A DNA stretch of 24,411 bases from CAZGTQ01 sp964528575. GTDB taxonomy: Bacteria; Planctomycetota; UBA1135; GCA-002686595. The stretch covers positions 1 through 24,411 of the forward strand of contig CAZGTQ010000218.1 of the NCBI GenBank assembly GCA_964528575.1. Reading direction: 5' to 3'. The notes below the pieces were generated by a model. It was not told the origin of the DNA. It was given only the letters and a program-made list of their open reading frames with translations, and made no database searches. Of this stretch, positions 1 to 7,800 are shown piece after piece. The translations under genes were made by a program, and so were the position numbers. Positions within the stretch are counted from its first letter, which is position 1, and each line of letters opens with the position of its first letter.

Positions 1-1
1 T

Positions 2-1093
2 CGGCTCGAGCCGGGCGAGGAGCGTACGCTCGACTGGCGTCTCGAAGCCGGCGCGTTGCTCACCGGCTCGCTCCTCGTCGACGGCGTGCCGGGGGCGGGC
101 GAGGTGATCTGGCTCGTGCCGAAGAGCGGGTCCTACGAGCCTGGCCCGATGGAGACGCACTGGCGGCCGCATGCGCACGCGACGACCGACACGGACGGAC
201 GCTTCCACTTCGGCGACGTCGGCGTCGGGAGCTGGCTCGTCGGTCCCGCGCCCGCGGAGCAGCCGGGCGATAGCTCGCTCGTGCCGCTGGCGCAACTCGT
301 CGAGATCGCGCCGCACGTCGCGCGCGTCGACGTGCTGATCGAGGCGCACGGCGCGCTGTTCGTCCGCGGCACCGTGCTGTCGCCCGACGGCGAGCCGCTC
401 GAGAGGCGCTCCGTGCTGGCCACCTCGGGCGGGGAGCACTTCAAGACCAGGAGCGAGGCGGGCGGCGCGTTCGCGCTCGGCCCGCTCCCCCCGGGCGCGT
501 ACAGGGTGTACGCGTTGGGGATGCCCCGCTTCGTGAGCTCGGAGCGCGTGCAGGTGCGCGCGGGCGAGGACGGCGTCGTGCTGCGGCTGCGCGAGGGCGC
601 GCACATTGCGGGTACGTGCGTCGACGCGCCGAGCGGCCGTCCGCGCGCGGCGGAGGTGACCGTCGTCGGCCGATCGCCGACGGCCTTCATGCCGCGCTCT
701 GACGCGCGGGAGGACGGGACGTTCCGTTTCGGACCGCTCGAGGACGGCACGTACGACGTCGTCGCGCGTTTCGACGGCGCGATCGGCGTGGCGGCAGGAA
801 TCGTCGCGGTGGCCGGGAGCGACGTCGAAGGCGTGGTCGTGTCGCTCGAGCCGGCGGCGACGCTCGTGATCCGGCTCGCCGCGGGCGAGGAGTGGACCGG
901 TTTCGAGATCGTCGACGGCGACGCGTTCATCGAGCGCGGCGCCGCACAGCTGGGCGACGACCACGTCGTGCTGCTCCCGCCGGGCGACGCCCTGGTGCGC
1001 TTCGTCGCGTGGCGCGACGGCGGGCGGGTGCCGCTCGGCGAGCGCGCGGTGCGGCTCGTCGCCGGCGAGGAGACGGAGCTCGTCTGGCCCTGA
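2..1093 (+). CDS. Carboxypeptidase-regulatory-like repeat protein, 5' partial
   Basis: The frame is open from the window edge, so the gene is cut at its 5' end. A TTG at 56 is in frame but lies inside ongoing protein, and I do not take it as the start. The visible 363 residues are successive beta-sandwich modules of the carboxypeptidase regulatory-like type, at roughly 20-95, 120-195 and 200-275. Each carries the family pattern: a 'G.V...G.P' opening strand, then a 'DG.F.FG.L..G.Y.V.A' turn, seen as GGAFALGPLPPGAYRVYA and DGTFRFGPLEDGTYDVVA. A final less regular beta region reaches the stop. There are no catalytic residues, so this is most likely an extracellular structural or carbohydrate/protein-binding part of a larger protein whose N-terminus lies upstream. 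Family is clear; cellular role is unknown. Confidence 0.75.
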   Translation, partial: RLEPGEERTLDWRLEAGALLTGSLLVDGVPGAGEVIWLVPKSGSYEPGPMETHWRPHAHATTDTDGRFHFGDVGVGSWLVGPAPAEQPGDSSLVPLAQLVEIAPHVARVDVLIEAHGALFVRGTVLSPDGEPLERRSVLATSGGEHFKTRSEAGGAFALGPLPPGAYRVYALGMPRFVSSERVQVRAGEDGVVLRLREGAHIAGTCVDAPSGRPRAAEVTVVGRSPTAFMPRSDAREDGTFRFGPLEDGTYDVVARFDGAIGVAAGIVAVAGSDVEGVVVSLEPAATLVIRLAAGEEWTGFEIVDGDAFIERGAAQLGDDHVVLLPPGDALVRFVAWRDGGRVPLGERAVRLVAGEETELVWP

Positions 1094-1097
1094 ACGA

Positions 1098-1131
1098 GAG
1101 CGGGGCCCCTCCTGCCGAAGGGGCCCCGCTC
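1098..1131. terminator. 13-bp perfect inverted repeat, likely bidirectional terminator
   Basis: Arms GAGCGGGGCCCCT (1098-1110) and AGGGGCCCCGCTC (1119-1131) pair perfectly around an 8-base loop. The hairpin fills the 45-bp gap between two convergent stop codons (1093 plus strand, 1139 minus strand). There is no T-tract on either side, so the terminator call rests on position and stem strength. Confidence 0.6.
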
Positions 1132-1138
1132 CGAGGCT

Positions 1139-2200
1139 CTACCGGCGCTGCGCCGGGACGACATTCAGCCGCAGCGCGACTGCCGTCGTGTCGCCGTCGG
1201 ACGTCAGTCCGCCGAACAGGATCGTGTCGCCGTCCTTCAGGTACGCCGTCGAGCGCACCGTCTGCTTCTCGATCTCCGGCAGGCCGATCTCGCCGAACTG
1301 CGTCTGGGCGCTGCCCATCTCGATGAGCTCGCTGAGCTCGATCTGGAACTCGACGGAGATCGTCGTGTCGCTCAGGTGCACGACACGGCTGTCGATGACG
1401 AGGCCGTAGCTGACCAGGTCGATCACCGGATCGACGATCGTCGTCCCGCCGGGCTGCACGTTCTCGTACAGCTTGAAGTCGGCGACGTACGCCGTTTGGT
1501 TCAACGCCGACATGTTGGCGCTCTGGCGGCCGAAGACGGTGAGCGCCGGCGACGTGACGAGCGATGCGCGCGGATCCGCCTCGACGCCCAGCAGGAACGC
1601 CGCGACCTCCTCCTTCGACTCGAGCACGACCGCGCCGTCGGCGGGCCGCAGGTCTTCCCAGGCGCCGTCCGTCATCTCGATCACGCGGAACTCCAGGTGG
1701 TAGATCGTGTCGACGTGCCGGCGCTGGCGCTCGAGGAAGCTCTGCAGCCACGTGTGCTGCTCGGGGCTCGCGTTGACGACGAGCGAGCCCTCGCCCGCGG
1801 CACGGACCGAGTGTCCGACGCTCGCCGCGAACGGCGGGTTCATGTAGTCCGCGACGACCTGCGCGAGCTCCTCGAGATTGCGCATGCGTCGCTGCGCGAG
1901 CTCGGCCGCCGCCGTCAGCTCGTTCGCACGCTTCGTCGCCTCGTCCCACTCGTGCGGCGACGGCACGGCGACGCGCTCGGTCGGCTGGCTCCGATCGGCG
2001 CCGATCGCGCCTGTCGGCCGCGGCTCGACCAGGTCCAAGACGTCGTAGATCTGAAGCGTCACCGTCGCCGCCGGGATCGGGACGCGGCCGCCGTCCTGGG
2101 AAACGGAGACCGGCTCGTCGTCGAGCACGCCTCGGAGCACGACGTCCTGAGGCGCGGCGAGAGCGAGCAGGCTGGCGAGTGGCGTGAGGAGCGCGATCAT
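1139..2200 (-). CDS. Secretin-domain-like secreted protein
   Basis: 353 residues from the ATG at 2200. This start is chosen because it overlaps the upstream stop as ATGA and begins directly with a signal peptide (MIALLTPLASLLALAAPQD). Residues about 85-120 are helical and possibly coiled. Residues about 138-160 (VVNASPEQHTWLQSFLERQR) look like the small N-domain repeat of GspD/PilQ proteins, where a short alpha/beta unit precedes the pore. Residues about 210-345 resemble the secretin beta-domain: 'VTSPALTVFGRQSA', then 'DLVSYGLVIDSRVVHL..TTISVEFQIEL', then 'LKDGDTILFGGLTS'. At 353 residues it is much shorter than true outer-membrane secretins, so it may be a stand-alone periplasmic relative. 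It is the last gene of an ECF sigma operon, which suggests it is made under that regulator's control. No partner secretion genes are in the window. Confidence 0.65.
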   Translation of the reverse strand: MIALLTPLASLLALAAPQDVVLRGVLDDEPVSVSQDGGRVPIPAATVTLQIYDVLDLVEPRPTGAIGADRSQPTERVAVPSPHEWDEATKRANELTAAAELAQRRMRNLEELAQVVADYMNPPFAASVGHSVRAAGEGSLVVNASPEQHTWLQSFLERQRRHVDTIYHLEFRVIEMTDGAWEDLRPADGAVVLESKEEVAAFLLGVEADPRASLVTSPALTVFGRQSANMSALNQTAYVADFKLYENVQPGGTTIVDPVIDLVSYGLVIDSRVVHLSDTTISVEFQIELSELIEMGSAQTQFGEIGLPEIEKQTVRSTAYLKDGDTILFGGLTSDGDTTAVALRLNVVPAQRR

Positions 2201-2754
2201 CGGGATCTCCGGTCGGGTGTCGGGGCGGAAACGGGGGACGCGATCGAGTGAGCGAGCGTGGTGCCGTTCTCGCGCAGCACCGAGCTGCGCGTCTCGCCGG
2301 CGGGCGTGCGGACCCACAGCGTCGTGCCGCGCACGCTCTCGGTGCGGATCTCGAGGCGCCAGTCGACGACGCGCGCGGACGGCTCGGGGGAGGTCGCGGC
2401 CCTTCGAGCCGGCTCGAGCGCGGGGCCGAGCGCGACGAGCGCCCACGCGCCGAGCGCGGCGAACGCGACGCCGGCGGCGCTCGCGAGAGCCGGCGCGAAC
2501 GAGGCGCTGCGGCGGCGCGGGGCGCGCCGGGCGGCGGGCAGCGCAGTCGTCGCGAGCGCGTCGAGCCGCGCGCACAAGAGGCCGAGCGCGTCGGCGACGT
2601 CCGGGCGCGCGTCGCAGAGCGCGGCGAGCTCCGGGTCGGCGAGCGGGTCGCCGCGGCGGTCGAGGATCTCGTCGGCGCGCGCGAGCGCGGCCGCGAGAAC
2701 GGCGTCGTCCATGGCGTCGTCCACGGCGGCATCCACCGAGTCGTGGCGTCTCAT
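2197..2754 (-). CDS. Anti-sigma-factor-like single-pass membrane protein
   Basis: 185 residues. The start ATG overlaps the stop of the sigma factor gene as ATGA, and its own stop overlaps the next start in the same way, so all three genes are probably translationally coupled. The N-terminal ~75 residues are acidic and helical (e.g. DDAVLAAALARADEILDRR). A basic stretch (ARRAPRRRS) precedes one membrane helix at about 86-112, followed by a ~70-residue extracytoplasmic part with short beta strands ('DWRLEIRTESVRGTTLWVRT'). This topology and placement fit an anti-sigma factor, with the N-terminal part binding the sigma factor in the cytoplasm. I do not see the HxxxCxxC zinc motif of ZAS-type anti-sigma factors. 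The call is therefore inferred from operon position and topology. Confidence 0.6.
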   Translation of the reverse strand: MRRHDSVDAAVDDAMDDAVLAAALARADEILDRRGDPLADPELAALCDARPDVADALGLLCARLDALATTALPAARRAPRRRSASFAPALASAAGVAFAALGAWALVALGPALEPARRAATSPEPSARVVDWRLEIRTESVRGTTLWVRTPAGETRSSVLRENGTTLAHSIASPVSAPTPDRRSR

Positions 2755-3284
2755 CGATCGTCCTCCGCAGGCTCGGGCGGGATCAGGCGGCGGCGCGCGC
2801 GGTGCAGGTGCGACTTCACCGTCCCGGCGGGCATGCCGAGCGCGGCGGCGATCTCGTCGATGCTCTCGCCGCGCCGGTGGAAACGCAGCAGGACGTCGCG
2901 CTCGACCGGCGCGAGGCGCGCGAGCAAGCGCTCGAGCTCCTCGCCCAGCTCGCCGCGCCGCGCCGCCCGCTCGGCCGCCGCGTCGGGGAGCTCGTCGAGC
3001 GCCGCTCCGCTCGCCGGCTCGCGGCCGCGGCGGGCGCGCTCGTCGACGAGCGCGCGCAGCGCCGTGCGCCGCAACCAGCCGGGGAGCGAGCCGCGCGGGT
3101 CGAATGCGTGCCGGTAGCGCAGCGCGCGGTGCAGCACTTCCTGGACGAGGTCCTCCGCCTCGTCCGCGCGCCCGACGAGGCGCCGCGCGAAGCGACGCAG
3201 CGCCGGGATCTCCGCCTCGAGGCGGCGGTCGAGGTCGCAGGCGGCGGGCTCGGGGCGGCAGGAGCTCATCGGGCGGCCGGGCAT
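2751..3284 (-). CDS. ECF-type RNA polymerase sigma factor
   Basis: 177 residues, the usual size for an ECF (group IV) sigma factor. Region 2 is at about 24-88: 'ALRRFARRLVGRADEAEDLVQEVLHRAL' is the classic sigma-2 core-binding helix with the D-A-E-D-L-V-Q-E motif, and 'LPGWLRRTALRALVDERAR' follows. Region 4 is at about 114-167 with the helix-turn-helix 'SIDEIAAALGMPAGTVKSHLHRARRRL'. There is no sigma-1 or sigma-3 region. The ATG at 3284 is used; an in-frame ATG at 3269 is an alternative, and neither has a strong ribosome site. It heads the overlapping operon with the anti-sigma-like and secretin-like genes, so it probably directs RNA polymerase to an extracytoplasmic response regulon that includes its own operon. 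Confidence 0.92.
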   Translation of the reverse strand: MPGRPMSSCRPEPAACDLDRRLEAEIPALRRFARRLVGRADEAEDLVQEVLHRALRYRHAFDPRGSLPGWLRRTALRALVDERARRGREPASGAALDELPDAAAERAARRGELGEELERLLARLAPVERDVLLRFHRRGESIDEIAAALGMPAGTVKSHLHRARRRLIPPEPAEDDR

Positions 3285-3334
3285 CTACCGCCGGCGCGCG
3301 CCCCAGGTTGCAGGAAACCGTGAATCGTGCGTGG

Positions 3335-3340
3335 TAGAAC
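3335..3340 (+). promoter_or_regulatory. Possible -10 hexamer of a leaderless cardiolipin synthase transcript
   Basis: TAGAAC sits 7 bases before the ATG at 3348, in sequence otherwise very rich in G and C. No Shine-Dalgarno sequence precedes that ATG. TTGCAG at 3308-3313 is a -35 candidate, but its 21-base spacer is too long, so this stays tentative. Confidence 0.25.
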
Positions 3341-3347
3341 GCCGTCG

Positions 3348-4775
3348 ATGCTCGAAGGGTGGCTGCTGCACGGGCTCCTCATCGCGGCGGCGGTCGGCGT
3401 CTCGCTCTACGCGGCGGGGCACGCGCTTCTGAACAAGCGCGATCCGCACGCCGCCCTCGGCTGGGTCTTCGTGTGCGTCGCGTACCCCGTCCTCGGCGCC
3501 CTCGCGTACGCGGCGCTCGGCGTCAACCGCATCCGCACGCGCGGCCGCGAGCTGGGAGCGCGCTGGGAGCGCGCCGCCGCGCCCGACCACGGCGCGGTGT
3601 CCGTCGCCGAGGTGCGCAAGCGGCTCGGCGAGGGCGCGGCGGAGATCGCGGCGGTCTCGGAGGCGGTGACGCGCCGGCCGCTGCTCGACGGCAATCGCGT
3701 CACGCCGCTGTTCCACGGCGAGGAGGCGTTCCCGGCCATGCTCGCGGCGATCGAGGACGCGCAGACGAGCGTGTGGCTGGCGACGTACCTGTTCGAGACC
3801 GACGTGACCGGCCGCGCGTTCATCGACGCGCTCACACGGTCCGCCGCGCGCGGCGTCGACGTGCGTGTGCTGCTCGACGGCGTCGGCGACCTGTACACGG
3901 CGCCGCGCGCGAGCACGCTCCTGCGCCGCCGCGGGGTGCGCGTCGCGCGCTTCCTGCCGCTCGCGCTCGACAACGTGCACTTCAACCTGCGCAACCACCG
4001 CAAGATCCTCGTCGTCGACCACCGCGTCGGCTTCACCGGCGGCATGAACATCGGCGACCGCCACCTGGTCCAGCGACCGGGCGCGCGGATGCGCGTCCAG
4101 GACGTCCACTTCCGCGTCGAGGGGCCGGTCGTCGAGCAGCTCGAGGGCTCGTTCCTCGAAGACTGGTGCTTCACGACGGACGACCGGTTGCCGGACGTCC
4201 CGCTGGCGTTCCCCGACCCGGCCGGCGACGCGATGTGCCGCGGGATCACGGACGGTCCGAACGAGGACTTCGAGCAGCTCATCTGGATCCTGCTCGGCGC
4301 GGTCAACGGGGCGCGCGAGAGCGTGCGGATCATGAACCCGTACTTCCTCCCGTACCGCGAGCTCGTCGGCGCGCTCAACGCCGCAGCGTTGCGCGGCGTC
4401 GCGGTCGACGTCGTGCTCCCGAGCGACAACAACCTGCGCGTCGTGCACTGGGCTTCGTGCACGCAGCTCCCCTTGCTCCTGCGCAAGGGCGTGCGCGTCA
4501 GCTTCCAGGCGCCGCCGTTCGCGCACACCAAGCTCGTCCTGATCGACGATTGCTATGCCCTGGTCGGCTCGGCCAACCTCGACCCGCGCAGCCTGCGACT
4601 GAACTTCGAGCTCCAGCTCGAGATCTTCGACCGGGGCTGCCTCGACGCGCTGCGGCGCCACTTCGACGAGGCCCTGGCGGGGGCGCGGCCGATCACGGAG
4701 CAGGCGCTGGCCGCCCGGCCCCTCTGGATGCGGCTGCGGGACTCGACCGCCAAGCTCTTCACGCCCTACCTGTGA
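3348..4775 (+). CDS. cls: Cardiolipin synthase (phospholipase D superfamily)
   Basis: 475 residues, the standard length for bacterial ClsA-type enzymes, which join two phosphatidylglycerols into cardiolipin and glycerol at the inner membrane. Two N-terminal membrane helices (about 5-25 and 36-57) form the PLDc_N region. Both catalytic HKD motifs are intact: H217-x-K219-x4-D224 within 'NHRKILVVDHRVGFTGGMNI', and H393-x-K395-x4-D400 within 'FAHTKLVLIDDCYALVGSAN'. Each is followed by the family's G-G-x-N or G-S-A-N element. The ATG at 3348 is preferred because it starts the first hydrophobic helix; a GTG at 3327 would add seven residues. The gene is divergent from the ECF operon, with about 63 bp between starts, and shows no operon partner. 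Confidence 0.93.
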   Translation: MLEGWLLHGLLIAAAVGVSLYAAGHALLNKRDPHAALGWVFVCVAYPVLGALAYAALGVNRIRTRGRELGARWERAAAPDHGAVSVAEVRKRLGEGAAEIAAVSEAVTRRPLLDGNRVTPLFHGEEAFPAMLAAIEDAQTSVWLATYLFETDVTGRAFIDALTRSAARGVDVRVLLDGVGDLYTAPRASTLLRRRGVRVARFLPLALDNVHFNLRNHRKILVVDHRVGFTGGMNIGDRHLVQRPGARMRVQDVHFRVEGPVVEQLEGSFLEDWCFTTDDRLPDVPLAFPDPAGDAMCRGITDGPNEDFEQLIWILLGAVNGARESVRIMNPYFLPYRELVGALNAAALRGVAVDVVLPSDNNLRVVHWASCTQLPLLLRKGVRVSFQAPPFAHTKLVLIDDCYALVGSANLDPRSLRLNFELQLEIFDRGCLDALRRHFDEALAGARPITEQALAARPLWMRLRDSTAKLFTPYL

Positions 4776-4806
4776 CCTGTGGACCGAGGCGCGTTCGCCC
4801 CTGTTG

Positions 4807-4812
4807 TATTAA
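4807..4812 (+). promoter_or_regulatory. Possible -10 hexamer before the DUF1549/DUF1553 gene
   Basis: TATTAA lies in the short A/T-rich island at 4804-4818, 9 bases before the GTG at 4822. There is no Shine-Dalgarno sequence and no clear -35 element at normal spacing. The position would suit a leaderless transcript for the two-gene unit downstream. Tentative. Confidence 0.25.
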
Positions 4813-4821
4813 CGTTTGGGT

Positions 4822-7800
4822 GTGAAGCGGATCCTCCCCCTGGCGTTCGTGCTCTGCGCCGCGCCTGCCGGCGCTACCCCCGTCGAGGACGCCGTCGAGG
4901 ACGCCGTCGACTTCGCCCGCCAGGTCCGTCCGATCCTGGCGGAGAGCTGCTTCGGCTGCCACGGTCCGGACGACGCGACGCGCGAGGCCGATCTGCGCCT
5001 GGACACGGAGCAGGGCCTGTTCGGCGACCGCGGCGGCCATGCGGCGGTCGTGCCGGGCGCGCCGGACCAGAGCGAGCTGTGGGCGCGCTTGCGCGACGCG
5101 GACGATCCGATGCCGCCCGCGTCGGCGCAGGACGCCCTCGACGAGAGCGAGCTCGACACGATCCGCAGCTGGATCGAGCAAGGCGCGCAGTGGTCGCGCC
5201 ACTGGGCGTTCGAGCCGCCGGTGCGGCACGAGCCGCCCGCGTTCGCCGCCGGCGCGCAGCACGCGTCGTGGCCGCGCAACGAGATCGATCGGTTCGTGCT
5301 CGGCGCGATGCTGCGCGAGGGGCTGGAGCCTTCGCCCGAGGCCGACCGCTCCGCGCTCCTGCGGCGGTCGAGCTTCGATCTGACCGGCCTGCCGCCGACG
5401 CCTGCCGAGATCGACGCGTTCCTCGCCGACGCCGAGGAGGGAGCGTACGAGCGCGCGGTCGAGCGCTTGCTCGCGTCGCCGCGCTACGGCGAGCGCCAGG
5501 CGCAGGACTGGCTCGACCTCGCGCGCTACGCGGACTCGAACGGCGACGGCTACGACGGCGGGCGCGACATGTGGACGTGGCGCGCGTGGGTGATCGAATC
5601 GTTCAACGCGAACAAGCCGTTCGACGAGCTCACCGTCGAGCAGCTCGCGGGGGACCTGCTCCCGGACGCGACGCGCAGCCAGCGGCTCGCGACCGGCTTC
5701 CACCGCAACCACCCGATCTTCACGAAGCCGGGCGTCGCCGAGGACGAGTACCGCAACGCGTACGTCGCCGACCGCGTCGACACGACGGCGACGGTGTGGC
5801 TCGGGCTCACGCTCGCGTGCGCGCAGTGCCACGACCACAAGTACGACCCGCTGTCGCAGAAGGACTACTACCGGCTCTACGCGTACTTCAACAACGTGTC
5901 GGAGGACGACGTCGGGCGCGGCGGCGGCAACAGCCGACCGGTCATGGTCGTGCCCGACGAGGAGCAGGGCGCGAAGCTCGACGAGCTCGAGGAGAAGATC
6001 GAGGCGCTCGACGCGGTGCTCACCGGCGACCACGCGGACTACGACGCCGAGGAAGCCGCGTGGAAGCGCGAGATGCTCGAGCAGCTCGGACCGGACGTCG
6101 AGTGGACGACGCTCGAGCCGGTCGGGCTCGTTTCGCTCGGCGGCGCGCACCTCGAGCTCCAGGACGACGGCTCGATCGTCGCGAACGGGCCGAGCCCGGC
6201 GCAGGACGTCTACCACTTCGTCACGCAGCCGGGACGCCGCAAGATCACCGGGTTGCGGCTCGAGGTGCTGCCGGACGAGCGTTTCCCCGCAGGCGGCTCG
6301 GGTCGCTCGGAGAAGGGCACGTTCGTGCTCAGCGAGCTCGAGGTCCAGCTCACGTCCGTGTTGCAGGGCGACCAGGGCGAGAAGGTGCGTTTCCTGCGCG
6401 GCGAGGACGACGTCGCGCCCGATCGCTCGGTCGACGCGGACAAGGCGGTCGACGGCGGCGAGCGCAGCGGCTGGTCGCTCGTCGGCGACGAGGTGAAGCA
6501 AGCGCACGAGGCGGTCTTCGTGCCGAGCGAGCCGCTCGAGCTCGTCGACACGTCGATCCTGCGCTTCGAGTTCGGGCAGCGCTTCGGCTTCTTCTACCGC
6601 AACACGATCGGCCGCTTCCGGCTGTCGTACACCGAGGACGAGCGCATCCTGCGCCGGCGCGTGCCCGTCGTGCCGAGCGCGTGGCACGCGGTCGGGCCGT
6701 TCCCCGGCAAGACGTCCGAGGAGGCGCTCGCGACCGCGTTCGCGCCCGAGCAGGGGATCGTCGGCGGCGTCGATCTCGAGGCGAAGTACGAGAAGGTCGA
6801 GCTCGAGCGCGAGGAGCGCGGGCGCGGCGGCGACGGCGCGAAGCCGGCCGAGGAATTCGTCGGGCCGCCGGCGCCGCCCGCGCTGGAGCGGGAGAAGCGC
6901 GGGAAGCCGAACGCGCCCCAGGGCGAGGGCGACGACGAGGACGGCGACGAGGACGGCTTCGACCCCGACAACTTCGATCCGGCCGACTTCGATCCGGGCG
7001 ATTTCGATCCGGCGCCGCCGGAGGGCGGCGATTTCGGCGGCCGCCGGCGGCGCGGCGACGGCAAGCTCGCGTGGGAGGAGAAGCTCGACTGGCGCGACGG
7101 CGGCCGCATGCGCGTGAGCGGCGCGTCGTCGGCGTGGTACCTGCACCGTTCGTTCGACGCCGACCGTGCGCGCGACGTGCGGTTCCTGTACGAGGGCTCC
7201 GACGCCTTGCGCGTCTGGTGCAACGGCGAAGTCGTGTTCGAGCGCGCGGCGACCAAGCCCGTGCGGCGGCGCTCGTTCGGCGGCGGGTTCGAGGACGACG
7301 ACGAGGAGCGCGCGCGGCGCCGGCCGGACTACGAGCACTTCGACGTCGCGCTGCGCGCGGGCGAGAACGAGGTCGTGATCAAGCTCGTCGGCGGCGAGCG
7401 CGGCGGCTCGCTCACCCTGCGCACGCAGCCGCTCGGGCGCGACGTGCTCTCGTACGCGGCCGAGCGCGCGCTCGTGCGCGAGGCGGCGGCGCAGCGCGCC
7501 GCGCTGCAGGCGGCGGGCGACGACCCGCCGGCCGCCCCCGCGGGCTCGGGCGGCTTCGGCGGCGCGCAGGGCGTCGACGCCGACGAGACGGACGAGACGG
7601 ACGAGCCGGACGAGCCGGACGACGAGCCGGATCCGGCGCAGGCGCGGCGCGTCGTGCTGCGCGAGTGGTTCCGCCGCTACGTGTCGTCCGCTGCGCGCGC
7701 GCAGTACGACGAGTACGACGCGCTGCGCATGGAGCAGTTGCGGATCGAGGCAGAGCTGCCGACGTCGATGGTGCTCGACGACGAGGAGCCGCGCGAGACG

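Noticed and set aside
3313..3331. ECF-type promoter (GGAAAC then CGT) between the sigma operon and cls
   Set aside because: It points toward cls rather than the sigma operon and the -35/-10 spacing is short; not enough to claim autoregulation.
4419..4432. 14-base match CCGAGCGACAACAA shared with 11303-11316
   Set aside because: One copy encodes Pro-Ser-Asp-Asn-Asn in cardiolipin synthase and the other lies in a hairpin; no flanking similarity, so chance in a biased genome is the simpler explanation.
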